Source: Streptomyces sp. TSRI0107
GTDB taxonomy: Bacteria > Actinomycetota > Actinomycetes > Streptomycetales > Streptomycetaceae
Length of the DNA: 64,000 nt
Direction of reading: 5' to 3'
Assembly: GCF_001905845.1 (NCBI RefSeq)
Contig: NZ_LIVZ01000003.1
Span: 310,001 to 374,000 of the forward strand
Notes under the pieces: model-generated
The model's database searches: none
What the model was told of the DNA's origin: nothing
What the model saw: the letters and a program-made list of their open reading frames with translations, nothing else
Shown: positions 8,968 to 17,271 of the stretch, one piece after another
Position numbering within the stretch: position 1 is the stretch's first letter
How the letters are laid out: every line of letters starts with the position of its first letter
Program-made: the position numbers and the translations under genes

Positions 8968-10077
8968 TCAGCCGCCGAACAGCACCCGTCTGCCGGTGGT
9001 GAAGCGGCGCAGGGTCTCCGGCAGCGGCCGTACGCCGATGCCGGGTGAGGCCGGCACGGTGAGGTGGCCGTCGCGCAGGACGAACGGTTCGGTGACGTCC
9101 TCGGCGAAGTACCGGCTGGAGGCCGAGGTGTCGCCGGGCAGGGTGAAGCCGGGCAGGGCCGCGAGCGCCAGGTTGGGGGCACGTCCGATGCCGGTCTCCA
9201 GCATGCCTCCGCACCAGGCGGGGACGCCGTGTGCCGCCGCGACGTCGTGGACGCGCCGGGCCTCCAGGTAGCCGCCGACCCGGGCGGGTTTGACGTTCAC
9301 GACCCGGCAGGCGTCCATGGCGATGGCGGAGGCGGTGTCCCGGGCGGAGTGCAGGGACTCGTCGAGGCAGACGGGTGTGGCGATCCGCTGTTGCAGCAGG
9401 GCGTGCGCGTGGAGGTTGTTCTCCTCCAGCGGCTCCTCGATGAGCAGCAGCCCGAACTCGTCCAGCCTGCGCAGGTGTTCGGCGTCGGCGAGGGTGTAGG
9501 CCGTGTTGGCGTCGACCTGGAGGGGGAGCCCGTCGCCGAAGCGTTCGCGCACGGCCCGTACCGGTTCGACGTCCCAGCCCGGCTCTATCTTCAGCTTGAT
9601 GCGCAGATAGCCCTCGGCGAGGTAGCCCTCGACCTCGTCGAGGAGTGCGGGCACCGAGTCGCGGATGCCGACCGAGACCCCGGCGGGCACCCGGTCGCGG
9701 ACGGCGCCGAGGAAGGTGGCCAGCGGCATGTCGTGGGCCCGCAGTTCGGCGTCGAGCACGGCGGTTTCGAGGGCGGCCTTGGCCAGCTCGTGGCCCTTGA
9801 TCCTCGCGAGCGCGGGGGCGAGCGCGGCGGTGGTGAGCCGGGGCAGCGCGGCGGCTCGGGGCAGCAGGAAGTCGCGCAGGACGATCTCGGCTCCGGCGAC
9901 GAACTCCGGGCAGTACAGCGGTTCCGGGTCGGCCGCGAACTCGGACCAGCCCTCGGCCTCGTCGGTGACGACGTGCAGCAGGAAGGTGTCCTTGCTGGTC
10001 ATGACGCCGAACGAGGTGCGGAACGGGGTGACGAGGGGGATGGCCACATGGAGGAGTTCCACGCGTTCGAGCTTCAT
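8968..10077 (-). CDS. N-succinyl/N-acylamino acid racemase, o-succinylbenzoate synthase family
   Basis: 369 aa, enolase superfamily (MLE subgroup). Catalytic features read directly: KxK motif in RIKLKIEP, metal ligands in QVDANTAYT, LLIEEPL and CLDESLHS, and the second-side lysine in VNVKPARVGGY. These enzymes either make o-succinylbenzoate for menaquinone or racemise N-acylamino acids. No other men genes lie nearby; instead it overlaps the upstream COG3375-type acetyltransferase by 4 bp (ATGA), the arrangement of the racemase route for D-amino acids. Therefore N-succinylamino acid racemase is the favoured function. MenC activity remains possible since the family is promiscuous. Confidence 0.88.
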   Translation of the reverse strand: MKLERVELLHVAIPLVTPFRTSFGVMTSKDTFLLHVVTDEAEGWSEFAADPEPLYCPEFVAGAEIVLRDFLLPRAAALPRLTTAALAPALARIKGHELAKAALETAVLDAELRAHDMPLATFLGAVRDRVPAGVSVGIRDSVPALLDEVEGYLAEGYLRIKLKIEPGWDVEPVRAVRERFGDGLPLQVDANTAYTLADAEHLRRLDEFGLLLIEEPLEENNLHAHALLQQRIATPVCLDESLHSARDTASAIAMDACRVVNVKPARVGGYLEARRVHDVAAAHGVPAWCGGMLETGIGRAPNLALAALPGFTLPGDTSASSRYFAEDVTEPFVLRDGHLTVPASPGIGVRPLPETLRRFTTGRRVLFGG

Positions 10078-10925
10078 CGGGGACCGGCCTCCTCGCCGCC
10101 TCGGGTCAGGGTGTACCAGCCGTCGCGGCTCATCCCGGTCACGGTGAAGCCCTCGGCGAACGCCTCGGTGAACACCTCCCGGACGGCGTGCCGCCAGCGC
10201 CGGGCCAGCGCGGGGTCGGCGGCGCGGAGCGCGACCGCGTCGGCGGGCACCCGGCACCGGAGGTGCCGGTCGCCGGCGTCCCGCCCGGCCAGCGGTCCGC
10301 CGTCGGGGGCGCGGTGCGTGATCCGGGCGGGCGGCGTGTCCAGCGGGGGCTCGGGGTCGGCGGGGCGGGGGGTGAGCAGGTCCCAGGTCACGGTGAGCCG
10401 GTCGCTCTCGTCGCCGTCGTTCACGCCGTCGGCCATGGGGCCGTAGAAGTCGACGAGGTACTCGGTGCCGGTGGCGCCCAGTTTGGCCAGGTTGAAGCGG
10501 GCGTTGCGGCCCACCAGGGGGTCGAACGTCCAGCGCATGGTGCGGGCGCCCCGTTCCAGTGCCCACACCCGCTGGGCCTGCTTGACGGCGTGGCCGACCC
10601 CGCGGTCGCTGGCGGCGGCCGCGGCCACCAGCGAGTACGAGTCCCGCCGCTCGGGCTCCCCGGGGACGGCCACCGACGCGCCGGCCAGCCGGTCCCCGTC
10701 GTGCGCCGCGTGCACCGCGCCCCCGGCGTGCACCAGGCTGTGCAGCACCTCCGCCGGGTAGGGCGGGATGCTGCGGGGTGTCTTCCAGACGTCGCAGAAG
10801 AAGTCGGCCACCTCGGCGATGCCGGCCACGTCGTCGACGGGGCGCAGGGTGACCCCGGCCGCGCGGGCGGCGCCCGCGGCGAGGTCGCGGATCGCGGCCG
10901 GGACGGAAGTCGTCACTCGTGTCAT
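10074..10925 (-). CDS. GNAT acyltransferase, COG3375 type (putative D-amino acid N-succinyltransferase)
   Basis: 283 aa. Begins with a GNAT-like first half (GVTLRPVDDVAGIAEVADFFCDVW) and has the block RGVGHAVKQAQRVWALERGARTMRWTFDPL with VGRNARFNLAKLGATGTEYLVDFYG, which marks the COG3375 predicted acetyltransferases found next to racemases. In Geobacillus kaustophilus a member of this group succinylates D-amino acids ahead of N-succinylamino acid racemase. Its stop overlaps the racemase start (ATGA), so the two are translationally coupled. Divergent from the pucR-like gene across a 106-bp spacer, which makes it the likely target of that regulator. Confidence 0.85.
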   Translation of the reverse strand: MTRVTTSVPAAIRDLAAGAARAAGVTLRPVDDVAGIAEVADFFCDVWKTPRSIPPYPAEVLHSLVHAGGAVHAAHDGDRLAGASVAVPGEPERRDSYSLVAAAAASDRGVGHAVKQAQRVWALERGARTMRWTFDPLVGRNARFNLAKLGATGTEYLVDFYGPMADGVNDGDESDRLTVTWDLLTPRPADPEPPLDTPPARITHRAPDGGPLAGRDAGDRHLRCRVPADAVALRAADPALARRWRHAVREVFTEAFAEGFTVTGMSRDGWYTLTRGGEEAGPR

Positions 10926-10961
10926 GGCTCAGAAGTCTGCGGTTGCCTCTCCTCGTCCGCC

Positions 10962-11010
10962 TTGGCCTCCCGGACAAGAGACCCGTAAGGTCATGGTGCG
11001 ATCGGCCAAT
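10962..11010. promoter_or_regulatory. Candidate PucR-type operator (TTGGCC ... ATCGGCCAAT)
   Basis: TTGGCC at 10962-10967 faces ATCGGCCAAT at 11001-11010 in the divergent GNAT/pucR promoter region. The same ATCGGCCA word returns as both arms of a dyad at 13798-13831 in front of the M20 gene of the same pathway. Shared sites between two promoters of one pathway suggest one regulator, most simply the local PucR protein. Confidence 0.4.
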
Positions 11011-11031
11011 CCGGAGAGAGGCGCAGCCGTA

Positions 11032-12594
11032 GTGGAAGCCTGTACGCTCGCCGACCTGCTCGACACCCTCGGCGGCTCCGCCGTGCGGCTGCTCGTCGCG
11101 CCCGTCGGCGGGACGGCCGTCCCGGTGCACGAGGTCGTCCTGTACGACCCGCACGTGCCGCTGCCCCGCTCCCCCGGCGCTCTGCTGCTGGCCGTCGGCG
11201 TGCGCGCGGGCGCCGCCGGGCCGCTGGTGCGGGACGCCGCCGGGGCGGGCATGGCGGGGCTGGTGGTGCGGGGGGACGAGGGGCCGGTCGCGGAGGCGGA
11301 GGCGCACGGCCTGGCCCTGCTCGGCGTCGCCGGGGACCTCGCCTGGCATCAGGCGCATCTGCTGCTGGCCGCCGCCGTCGGGGCGCGGCCGTCGCCGGTG
11401 GGCAGCGACGCGGCGCTCGGTGACCTGTTCTCCCTGGCGGACGCCGTGGCCGCCTCGGCGGGCGGCGCGACCGCGATCGAGGACCGGCGCCAGCGCATCC
11501 TCGCCTACTCGACGGTGGCCGGGCAGGCCGTCGACGAGGATCGCCGGCAGGGCATCCTCGGCCTCCAGGTGCCGGACAGCCCCGAGAACACCGAGCAGTA
11601 CCGGCTGCTGTTCGCCGCCGACGGCCCCGTCCGGCTGCCCGCGCTGAGCGGCGACGGCCTGCCCCGCCTGGCGGTCGCGGTGCGCGCCGGAGGCGAGACG
11701 CTGGGCTCGCTGTGGGTGGTCGACGACGGGAGTCTGGCGCCGGACGCGGAGGACGCCCTCGTCCAGGGCGCCTCGACGGCGGCGCTGTTGCTGCTGCGGG
11801 CGCGGGCGGCGCAGGAGCTCGCCCGGCATCAGCACGGCGAGCTGCTGCGCCGGCTGCTCGACGGCACCGCGGACGCGGCGACGGCCGGCCACCGGCTGGG
11901 GTTCGGGGAGGGCGCGGTGCGGGTGGCCGCGTTCGCCCTGGAGGCCGCGTCGGCCACGCCGGACGGGGAACAGACCGCGCTGCGGCTGCTGGACCTCGTA
12001 CGGCTGCAGTGCGAGGCGCGGTACGGGCGGCGGGCGTGCGTGCTCGCCGACGGTGTCGTCTACGCCCTCCTGCCGGCCGCCGGGGAGCGGGGCGCGGAGC
12101 GGCACCGGCGGTTCGCCGAGGGCGTCGTGCGGCAGGCGGGGCAGGCGCTGCGGGCGCGCGTGAGGGCCGGGCTCGGCGAGGTGGTGGACCTGGAGGAGGC
12201 CGGGGCGTCCCGCGCGGACGCCGACCTGGTGCTGCGCGTCCTGGGCGACGGCCGGCCGGTGGCGACGGTGGACGAGGTCCGGCCGCGGGTCGCCCTGCTG
12301 CGGCTGTCCGAGGTCATGGCGGAGCGGCGGGAGCTGAGCGCGGGCGCGTGGCGGCGGGTGCTGGCGTACGACGAGCGGCACGGCACCGAGTACGCCCGCA
12401 CCCTCGTCTGCTGGCTGGACGCCGGATGCGACATGGCGGGTGCCGCACGGCTGCTCGCCGTGCACCCCAACACGTGCCGCTACCGGCTCAAGCAGGTCCG
12501 GCAGCAGCTCGGCATCGATCTGGACGACCCCGACGAACGGCTGGTGCTGTGGCTGCAGTTGCGGACGCTGGGCGGCCTGACCGGCGGAGGCTGA
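11032..12594 (+). CDS. PucR family transcriptional regulator
   Basis: 520 aa from GTG 11032, preceded by GGAGAGAG at 11-bp spacing; an in-frame ATG at 10993 is possible. Order: N-terminal purine-catabolism-regulator-like domain (VEACTLADLLDTLGGSAVRLL...), a GAF/GGDEF-like central part (~200-400), and the C-terminal PucR helix-turn-helix about residues 440-510 (LVCWLDAGCDMAGAARLLAVHPNTCRYRLKQVRQQLG). Regulators of this family control amino acid and purine catabolism. It lies between the acyltransferase-racemase pair and the M20 desuccinylase and is divergent from the former, so a role as pathway regulator is likely. Confidence 0.88.
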   Translation: MEACTLADLLDTLGGSAVRLLVAPVGGTAVPVHEVVLYDPHVPLPRSPGALLLAVGVRAGAAGPLVRDAAGAGMAGLVVRGDEGPVAEAEAHGLALLGVAGDLAWHQAHLLLAAAVGARPSPVGSDAALGDLFSLADAVAASAGGATAIEDRRQRILAYSTVAGQAVDEDRRQGILGLQVPDSPENTEQYRLLFAADGPVRLPALSGDGLPRLAVAVRAGGETLGSLWVVDDGSLAPDAEDALVQGASTAALLLLRARAAQELARHQHGELLRRLLDGTADAATAGHRLGFGEGAVRVAAFALEAASATPDGEQTALRLLDLVRLQCEARYGRRACVLADGVVYALLPAAGERGAERHRRFAEGVVRQAGQALRARVRAGLGEVVDLEEAGASRADADLVLRVLGDGRPVATVDEVRPRVALLRLSEVMAERRELSAGAWRRVLAYDERHGTEYARTLVCWLDAGCDMAGAARLLAVHPNTCRYRLKQVRQQLGIDLDDPDERLVLWLQLRTLGGLTGGG

Positions 12595-12615
12595 CCGGGC
12601 GGCGGGTGCGGTCGT

Positions 12616-13722
12616 TCACCCGGTCCCGGCGAGCCAGTCCCGCAGCCGCCGTTCGCACTCCCGCAGGTGCGCGACCGGTACGTACTCGCCGGCCGTGTGG
12701 GCCAGCGACGGATCGCCGGGGCCGTAGTTGAGCGCGGGCGTGCCGAGTGCGGTGAAGCGGGCGACGTCGGTCCAGCCCAGCTTGGGGCGCGGCGTGGCGC
12801 CCAGGGCCTCGACGAGGGAGGCCACGGCGTCCTGGTCGAGGCCGGGGAGGGCGCCGGGTACCGCCTCGGTGACCTCGACGCGGAAGTCGGGCTCGGGGAA
12901 ACGGTCGGGCGGGAACAGCGCGCGCAGGTACTCCTCGGCCTGCCCGGGGGTGCGGCTCGGCGCGAAGCGGGCGTTGACGGTGACGACGCACTCGTCGGGG
13001 ACGACGTTCCCGGCCACTCCGCTGCGCACGGCGACGGCGCTGAGCCCTTCGCGGTAGGTGAGGCCGTCGATCACGACCCGTTCCGGGGTGTGCTCGGCGA
13101 GCCGCTGGAGGACGGCCGCGGCACGGTGCGCGGCGTTGACGCCGGTCCAGGCCCGCGCGGTGTGGGCGCGTGCGCCGCGTACGGTGATGTCGGCCATCAG
13201 GACGCCCTGGCAGCCGGCCTCGACACCGGCGTCGGAGGGCTCCATGAGCACCGCGAGGTCGGCCTCGAGCAGGGCGGGGCGTTCGGTGGCGATGCGGTGC
13301 AGGCCGTTGCGGTCGCCCTCGACCTCCTCGCACTCGTAGAAGACGTACGTCACGTCGCGGTCGGCGGGCACGGGGACGGTGGCCGCGAGGCGCAGGGCGA
13401 CGGCGACGCCGCCCTTCATGTCGCAGGCACCCAGCCCGTACAGCAGCTCCCCGTCCAGGCGGGACGGCAGGTTGCCGGCGGCGGGCACGGTGTCGAGGTG
13501 CCCCGCGATGATCACCCGCTGCGGGCGGCCCCGGTCCGTGCGGGCCACGACGGAGTCGCCGACGCGCTCCACCGTCAGCCAAGGCAGTCGCCGCAGCGCG
13601 TCCTCGACGGCGTCGGCGAGAGGTGCCTCCGCGCCGCTCTCGGAGGGGATGTCGACGAGGGCGCGGGTCAGGGCGACGACGTCGGCGGTGAGGTCGAGCG
13701 GGGGGCCGGGGTGGGGGCTCAT
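12616..13722 (-). CDS. M20 peptidase, succinyl-diaminopimelate desuccinylase (DapE)-like
   Basis: 368 aa, actinobacterial DapE subgroup of M20. Metal and catalytic motifs: IIAGHLDTVPA, LYGLGACDMKGGVA, YVFYECEEVEGDRNGL, LMEPSD and NYGPGDPSLAHTAGEYV. In Streptomyces a separate housekeeping dapE is normally elsewhere, so this is probably a paralogue. Next to a GNAT succinyltransferase and a racemase of the N-succinylamino acid type, the best reading is an N-succinyl-L-amino acid desuccinylase, the last step of D- to L-amino acid conversion. True DapE function cannot be excluded from sequence. Convergent with pucR (21-bp gap), divergent from the nucleotidyltransferase. Confidence 0.85.
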   Translation of the reverse strand: MSPHPGPPLDLTADVVALTRALVDIPSESGAEAPLADAVEDALRRLPWLTVERVGDSVVARTDRGRPQRVIIAGHLDTVPAAGNLPSRLDGELLYGLGACDMKGGVAVALRLAATVPVPADRDVTYVFYECEEVEGDRNGLHRIATERPALLEADLAVLMEPSDAGVEAGCQGVLMADITVRGARAHTARAWTGVNAAHRAAAVLQRLAEHTPERVVIDGLTYREGLSAVAVRSGVAGNVVPDECVVTVNARFAPSRTPGQAEEYLRALFPPDRFPEPDFRVEVTEAVPGALPGLDQDAVASLVEALGATPRPKLGWTDVARFTALGTPALNYGPGDPSLAHTAGEYVPVAHLRECERRLRDWLAGTG

Positions 13723-13797
13723 CGTGGCTGCTCCAGGGGTCCAGGGGCGTGGACAGTCCCCGATGATGCGGAACGCCGGGCCGGCGGTGGTGCGCGC

Positions 13798-13831
13798 ATC
13801 GGCCAGAATGAGCTTCCGGCCTTTGGCCGAT
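13798..13831. promoter_or_regulatory. Dyad ATCGGCCA-N18-TGGCCGAT
   Basis: Perfect 8-bp arms at 13798-13805 and 13824-13831 in the 141-bp spacer between the divergent M20 and nucleotidyltransferase genes. The arms repeat the ATCGGCCAAT word at 11001-11010 in the pucR/GNAT promoter region. Confidence 0.5.
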
Positions 13832-13863
13832 CTCCCAACGCGGTGGGTGCGGATACTGGTGCG

Positions 13864-14625
13864 ATGGATCAACTGCGGCGGCTGATGGGACTGGTCGACG
13901 ACGTGCTGGGCCCCGGGCTCGTGGGGGCGTACCTCCATGGGTCCGCGGTGCTGGGCGGGCTGCGGCCGGCCAGCGATCTGGACGTCTTGGTGGTGTGCGA
14001 ACGGCCCATGGACGGCCGGCGACGGCGGGCGCTGCTCGACGGGCTGCCGGCCGTCTCGGGCGCCGGCTCGCCGGGCGGGCCCCGGCCGGTCGAACTCACC
14101 GTCGTGGTCCGCTCCGAGGTGTGCCCGTGGCGCTGGCCGCCGGTCGGCGACTTCCTGTACGGCGAGTGGCTGCGCGACGAGTTCGAGGCGGGGGCGCTGC
14201 CCCGGCGCGGGCCGATGCCGGACCTCGCCGTGCTGATCACGATGGTCCTGTCCGGCGATCACCCCGTCACCGGACCGCCGCCCGCACGGGTCCTCGACCC
14301 CGTCCCGCACGCCGATCTGGTCCGGGCGATGACGGCGGGCCTGCCCGGACTGCTGGACGACCTGGACGCCGACACCCGCAATGTCGTGCTGACGCTGGCA
14401 CGCGTCTGGACCACGCTCGCCACCGGCGAGATCCGGCCGAAGGACGCCGCGGCCGACTGGGCGCTCGCCCGGCTCCCCCCGGAGCACCGCCCGGTGCTGG
14501 AGCACGCCCGCCGGCTGTATCTCGGCTCCTCCTACTCGGAGGAGACCTGGACCGAGGAGCTGCGGGCGGGGGTACGTCCCCTTGTGGAGGCCGTGCTCAC
14601 CGAGATCCGCCGGCAGCTGCCGTAA
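13864..14625 (+). CDS. Aminoglycoside nucleotidyltransferase-like protein, ANT(3'')/AadA type
   Basis: 253 aa. Nucleotidyltransferase signature AYLHGSAVLGGLRPASDLDVLVV (GS then D-x-D) near residue 20, followed by ELTVVVRSEVCPW carrying the third acidic residue region, and a helical C-terminal domain with LTLARVWTTLATGEIRPKDAAADW, the pattern of the AadA C-terminal fold. Enzymes of this type adenylate streptomycin/spectinomycin, but many chromosomal Streptomyces copies have unproven substrates. Its stop is 6 bp from the converging phospholipase-like gene. The promoter region shared with the M20 gene contains the ATCGGCCA dyad. Confidence 0.8.
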   Translation: MDQLRRLMGLVDDVLGPGLVGAYLHGSAVLGGLRPASDLDVLVVCERPMDGRRRRALLDGLPAVSGAGSPGGPRPVELTVVVRSEVCPWRWPPVGDFLYGEWLRDEFEAGALPRRGPMPDLAVLITMVLSGDHPVTGPPPARVLDPVPHADLVRAMTAGLPGLLDDLDADTRNVVLTLARVWTTLATGEIRPKDAAADWALARLPPEHRPVLEHARRLYLGSSYSEETWTEELRAGVRPLVEAVLTEIRRQLP

Positions 14626-14631
14626 CGGCCC

Positions 14632-15912
14632 TCACCCGCCGCAGGCCGTGCGGATGCGGTAGAACGCGCTGAGGTAGCTCGCGTGGTGGGCGGCGGAGAT
14701 GATCCGCACCATCGCCTCGTCGGCCGAGCGCAGCGACGACCCGGTCAGGTTGGCGCTGCCGGTGTAGACGCGCGGGGTGAGGTCGCCGCCGAGGTCGCCG
14801 TCGATCAGCATCTGCTTGTTGTGCGGGCGCACGTCGATGCCCGGGCCGTTGGGGATGCGGCAGCGGCGGTGCTGGATGCCGGCGGCGTCGAGCTCGGCGC
14901 TGACGGCGCTGTCGGTCTCGGCGTAGAGGATGTCGATCCAGCATCCCCTGCCGCGCAGCTCGGCCAGCTTGTCGGCGACCTGGGCGCGCGAGCGGTAGAA
15001 GGTGTACGTGACGATGCGGATGTCGGTCCAGCGCTGCTGCCCGCCCGCGTCGGTGTAGGAGCACCTGATCCCGTTCAGCGCCTGGACGATGTCGTCGGTG
15101 GCCGGGTTGTTGTAGGAGCTGTCACCGCGCGGGAAGAAGTACGCGCGGTAGGCCGAGCCGGGCGGGGTCGAGAAGTACGCCCTGTTGTCGCCTCCGGCGA
15201 GGGTGCGCCCCTGGCGGAGCCGGTCGTGGTAGGTGACGTACCCGTCGTACACGGCGCCGTTCGTGAAGGTGACCGCGTCGTTGAAGGATTCGTCCTTGTA
15301 CCACTGGGAGAGGTTCGAGGACGTCTGGAAGACGACCTTCGAGTAGCTGCTGCCGTCGTCGAAGGGCCCGATCCTGGAGAAGACCAGGAACTTGTTGTGG
15401 CTGTACGCCGGTTCGGGCGGGGCGACGCCCAGGCAGCCGCGCCGGACGTCGTCCACGCCGTCGGGGTCCTCGAACCGGTCGTCGCAGACGACGATCCAGG
15501 AGCGGGCGGCGGTGTCGGTGCCGAGCGCGGCCTTCAGCGACGCGTAGGGGGCGTTGGCGTACTCGTCGCCGTCGGCGTCGACATAAGTCGAGTCGTCGAC
15601 GATCAGCCGTACGTCGACGCCGCGCCGGTGGGCGGCGATCAGCGCGTCGGCGACCTCCCGGTCGTTGAACTCGTACACCGAGCCGCGGATCCGCGCCCCG
15701 GCCGGTGTTCCCGCGATCAGCCGGACGAGCTGGGTGAAGATCGCCTTCCGCTGTGCCGTCGTGCCCATCGGGTCGTTGAACACCGGGCCGCCGACGACCG
15801 GCTTGGGTGCCGCGGCCGCCGGTGTGCCGCCGGCCAGCAGGAGGGCGGCGACCAGGGACAGGACCACGGTGAGGGACAGCGGCACGGCACGGGCGGTGGG
15901 CGAGGGAGTCAT
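14632..15912 (-). CDS. Secreted phospholipase D-like protein
   Basis: 426 aa starting at 15912, with GAGGAAAG upstream; a longer in-frame ATG at 15969 lacks a site. N-terminal Sec-type signal peptide (about residues 1-37, ending around AAAAPKP). Two PLD-type HxK motifs are present: SHNKFLVFS near residue 165 and PHNKQMLID near residue 375; only the second has the full HxKxxxxD, the first has Ser where Asp is expected. Other conserved parts are YEFNDREVADAL, VRLIVDD and GSANLTGSS. Probably an extracellular phosphodiesterase or phospholipase; activity may be altered by the missing Asp. Confidence 0.82.
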   Translation of the reverse strand: MTPSPTARAVPLSLTVVLSLVAALLLAGGTPAAAAPKPVVGGPVFNDPMGTTAQRKAIFTQLVRLIAGTPAGARIRGSVYEFNDREVADALIAAHRRGVDVRLIVDDSTYVDADGDEYANAPYASLKAALGTDTAARSWIVVCDDRFEDPDGVDDVRRGCLGVAPPEPAYSHNKFLVFSRIGPFDDGSSYSKVVFQTSSNLSQWYKDESFNDAVTFTNGAVYDGYVTYHDRLRQGRTLAGGDNRAYFSTPPGSAYRAYFFPRGDSSYNNPATDDIVQALNGIRCSYTDAGGQQRWTDIRIVTYTFYRSRAQVADKLAELRGRGCWIDILYAETDSAVSAELDAAGIQHRRCRIPNGPGIDVRPHNKQMLIDGDLGGDLTPRVYTGSANLTGSSLRSADEAMVRIISAAHHASYLSAFYRIRTACGG

Positions 15913-15993
15913 GGGAGCGAGCTTTCCTCGCCTCCCGGCGGCGCGCGTGCGACTTGGTGCCGAGTTCATTCGGACGGCCGACAGACGACGTCC

Positions 15994-17160
15994 TCAGCCG
16001 AGCGCGGGCGGAGTCCAGTCCGCGTGCCGCAGGATGGCGCGCAGCGTCGCCCCGGACGGTGCCAGCCGCATGGCGGTGTCGCGCAGCGCGGTGGCCAGGG
16101 GGTGGCGCAGTTGCTGGCCCATGCGGCCGGCTCGGCGGGCGGCGCGGGCCACGGACTGGCTGCGGGGCCGGCGCTCGGCGTCGTAGCGGGCGAGAGCCGC
16201 GGCCACGGTGGGTTCGGTGGCCAGGGCGGCGGTCAGGGTGACCGCGTCCTCCAGGGCTTGGCAGGCGCCCTGGCCGAGGTTGGGGGTCATGGCGTGGGCG
16301 GCGTCGCCGAGGAGCGCGATCCGGCCGGCGGTGAACGACGGCAAGGGGGTGGCGAGTTCGTGGATGTCGTGGTGGAGGACGGCTTCGGGCCGGGTCGCGT
16401 CGAGCAGGTCGGGGATCGGGTCGTGCCAGTCGGCGAACCGGTGGCGCATCGCGGACAGCGGGTCGGTGTGCCGTACGCCGGGCGGTGAGTTGAGCACGGC
16501 GTGCCACTCGGCCCGGCCGTCGGTGAAGGCGATGTGCCCGAACTCGGCGCCCCCGCCCCAGGTGATCTCGAAGTCGCTGTCGAGGTCGACGGGGTGCTCG
16601 GTGATGGCGCGCAGGACCGTCGACCCGCTGTAGACGGGTCCGGGGTGGTCCGGGAACAGGCCGGCGCGCAGCCGGCTGTTGACGCCGTCGGCCGCCACGA
16701 CCAGGTCCGCTTCGAGGACGCCGTCCGGGACGGGCACCGTGAGCCGGTCGGGGGTGGTGTGGTCGACCGAGGTGACCTCGGCGCCGACGAGCAGCCGGTC
16801 CGGGGGCAGGGCGGCGCGCAGCAGACGGTGCAGCTCGGCGCGCGGGATGCCGACGATCGGGGTGCCCAGTTCGCGTTCGAGGGCCGCACCGTCCATACGG
16901 GCCAGCCGGGCGCCCTTGGGGGTGCGGGTGCCTCCGGTGTACTGCGGGCGCGCCGCGGCACGCACGGCCGCGCCGACGCCGAGGGCGTCCAGGGCGCGCA
17001 GTCCGTTGGCGTGCAGGGAGATCCCGGCTCCCACGTCGGCGAGGGTGGCGGCGCGTTCCACCACCGTCACCCGCCAGCCGATCAGCCGCAGGCCGACGGC
17101 GGCGGCCAGCCCTCCGATGCCGCCACCGACCACCACCGCGCTGCCGCCCGTGTCCCGCAT
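15994..17160 (-). CDS. FAD-dependent aromatic hydroxylase-type monooxygenase
   Basis: 388 aa. Group A flavoprotein monooxygenase motifs: VVVGGGIGGLAAAVGL (FAD ADP-binding) with ERAATLADVGAGISL, the DG motif region VVAADGVNSRLR, and GRIALLGDAAHAMTPNLGQGA (GD motif). Members hydroxylate salicylate-like or other aromatic compounds; the substrate is unknown. Divergent from a TetR gene whose twin operators occupy the 111-bp spacer, so expression is probably derepressed by the substrate or a relative. ATG 17160 chosen with AAGGGGGA upstream. Confidence 0.88.
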   Translation of the reverse strand: MRDTGGSAVVVGGGIGGLAAAVGLRLIGWRVTVVERAATLADVGAGISLHANGLRALDALGVGAAVRAAARPQYTGGTRTPKGARLARMDGAALERELGTPIVGIPRAELHRLLRAALPPDRLLVGAEVTSVDHTTPDRLTVPVPDGVLEADLVVAADGVNSRLRAGLFPDHPGPVYSGSTVLRAITEHPVDLDSDFEITWGGGAEFGHIAFTDGRAEWHAVLNSPPGVRHTDPLSAMRHRFADWHDPIPDLLDATRPEAVLHHDIHELATPLPSFTAGRIALLGDAAHAMTPNLGQGACQALEDAVTLTAALATEPTVAAALARYDAERRPRSQSVARAARRAGRMGQQLRHPLATALRDTAMRLAPSGATLRAILRHADWTPPALG

Positions 17161-17202
17161 GTCCTGGTCCCCCTTCTTCCGGGCGCGCTGCACACGCCGG
17201 GT

Positions 17203-17263
17203 TTCTACATCTGTAGAAGCCTCTCCGGACGCAGAAGATACTCCCGCCCTCTACAGGTGTAGA
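17203..17263. promoter_or_regulatory. Twin palindromic operators CTACA-N2-TGTAG
   Basis: Operator 1 is TTCTACATCTGTAGAA (17203-17218; 7-bp arms, 2-bp spacer). Operator 2 is TCTACAGGTGTAGA (17250-17263; 6-bp arms). Their centres are 46 bp apart in the spacer between the divergent FAD monooxygenase and TetR genes, and the second ends 8 bp before the TetR start. This is the standard layout for a local repressor controlling both genes. Confidence 0.75.
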
Positions 17264-17271
17264 AATGGGGG

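Noticed and set aside
10078-12465. Upstream extension of the racemase frame to 1165 codons
   Set aside because: The extension is antisense to pucR and out of frame with the GNAT gene; true start at 10077 has family-conserved MKLERVELLHVAIPLVTPF.
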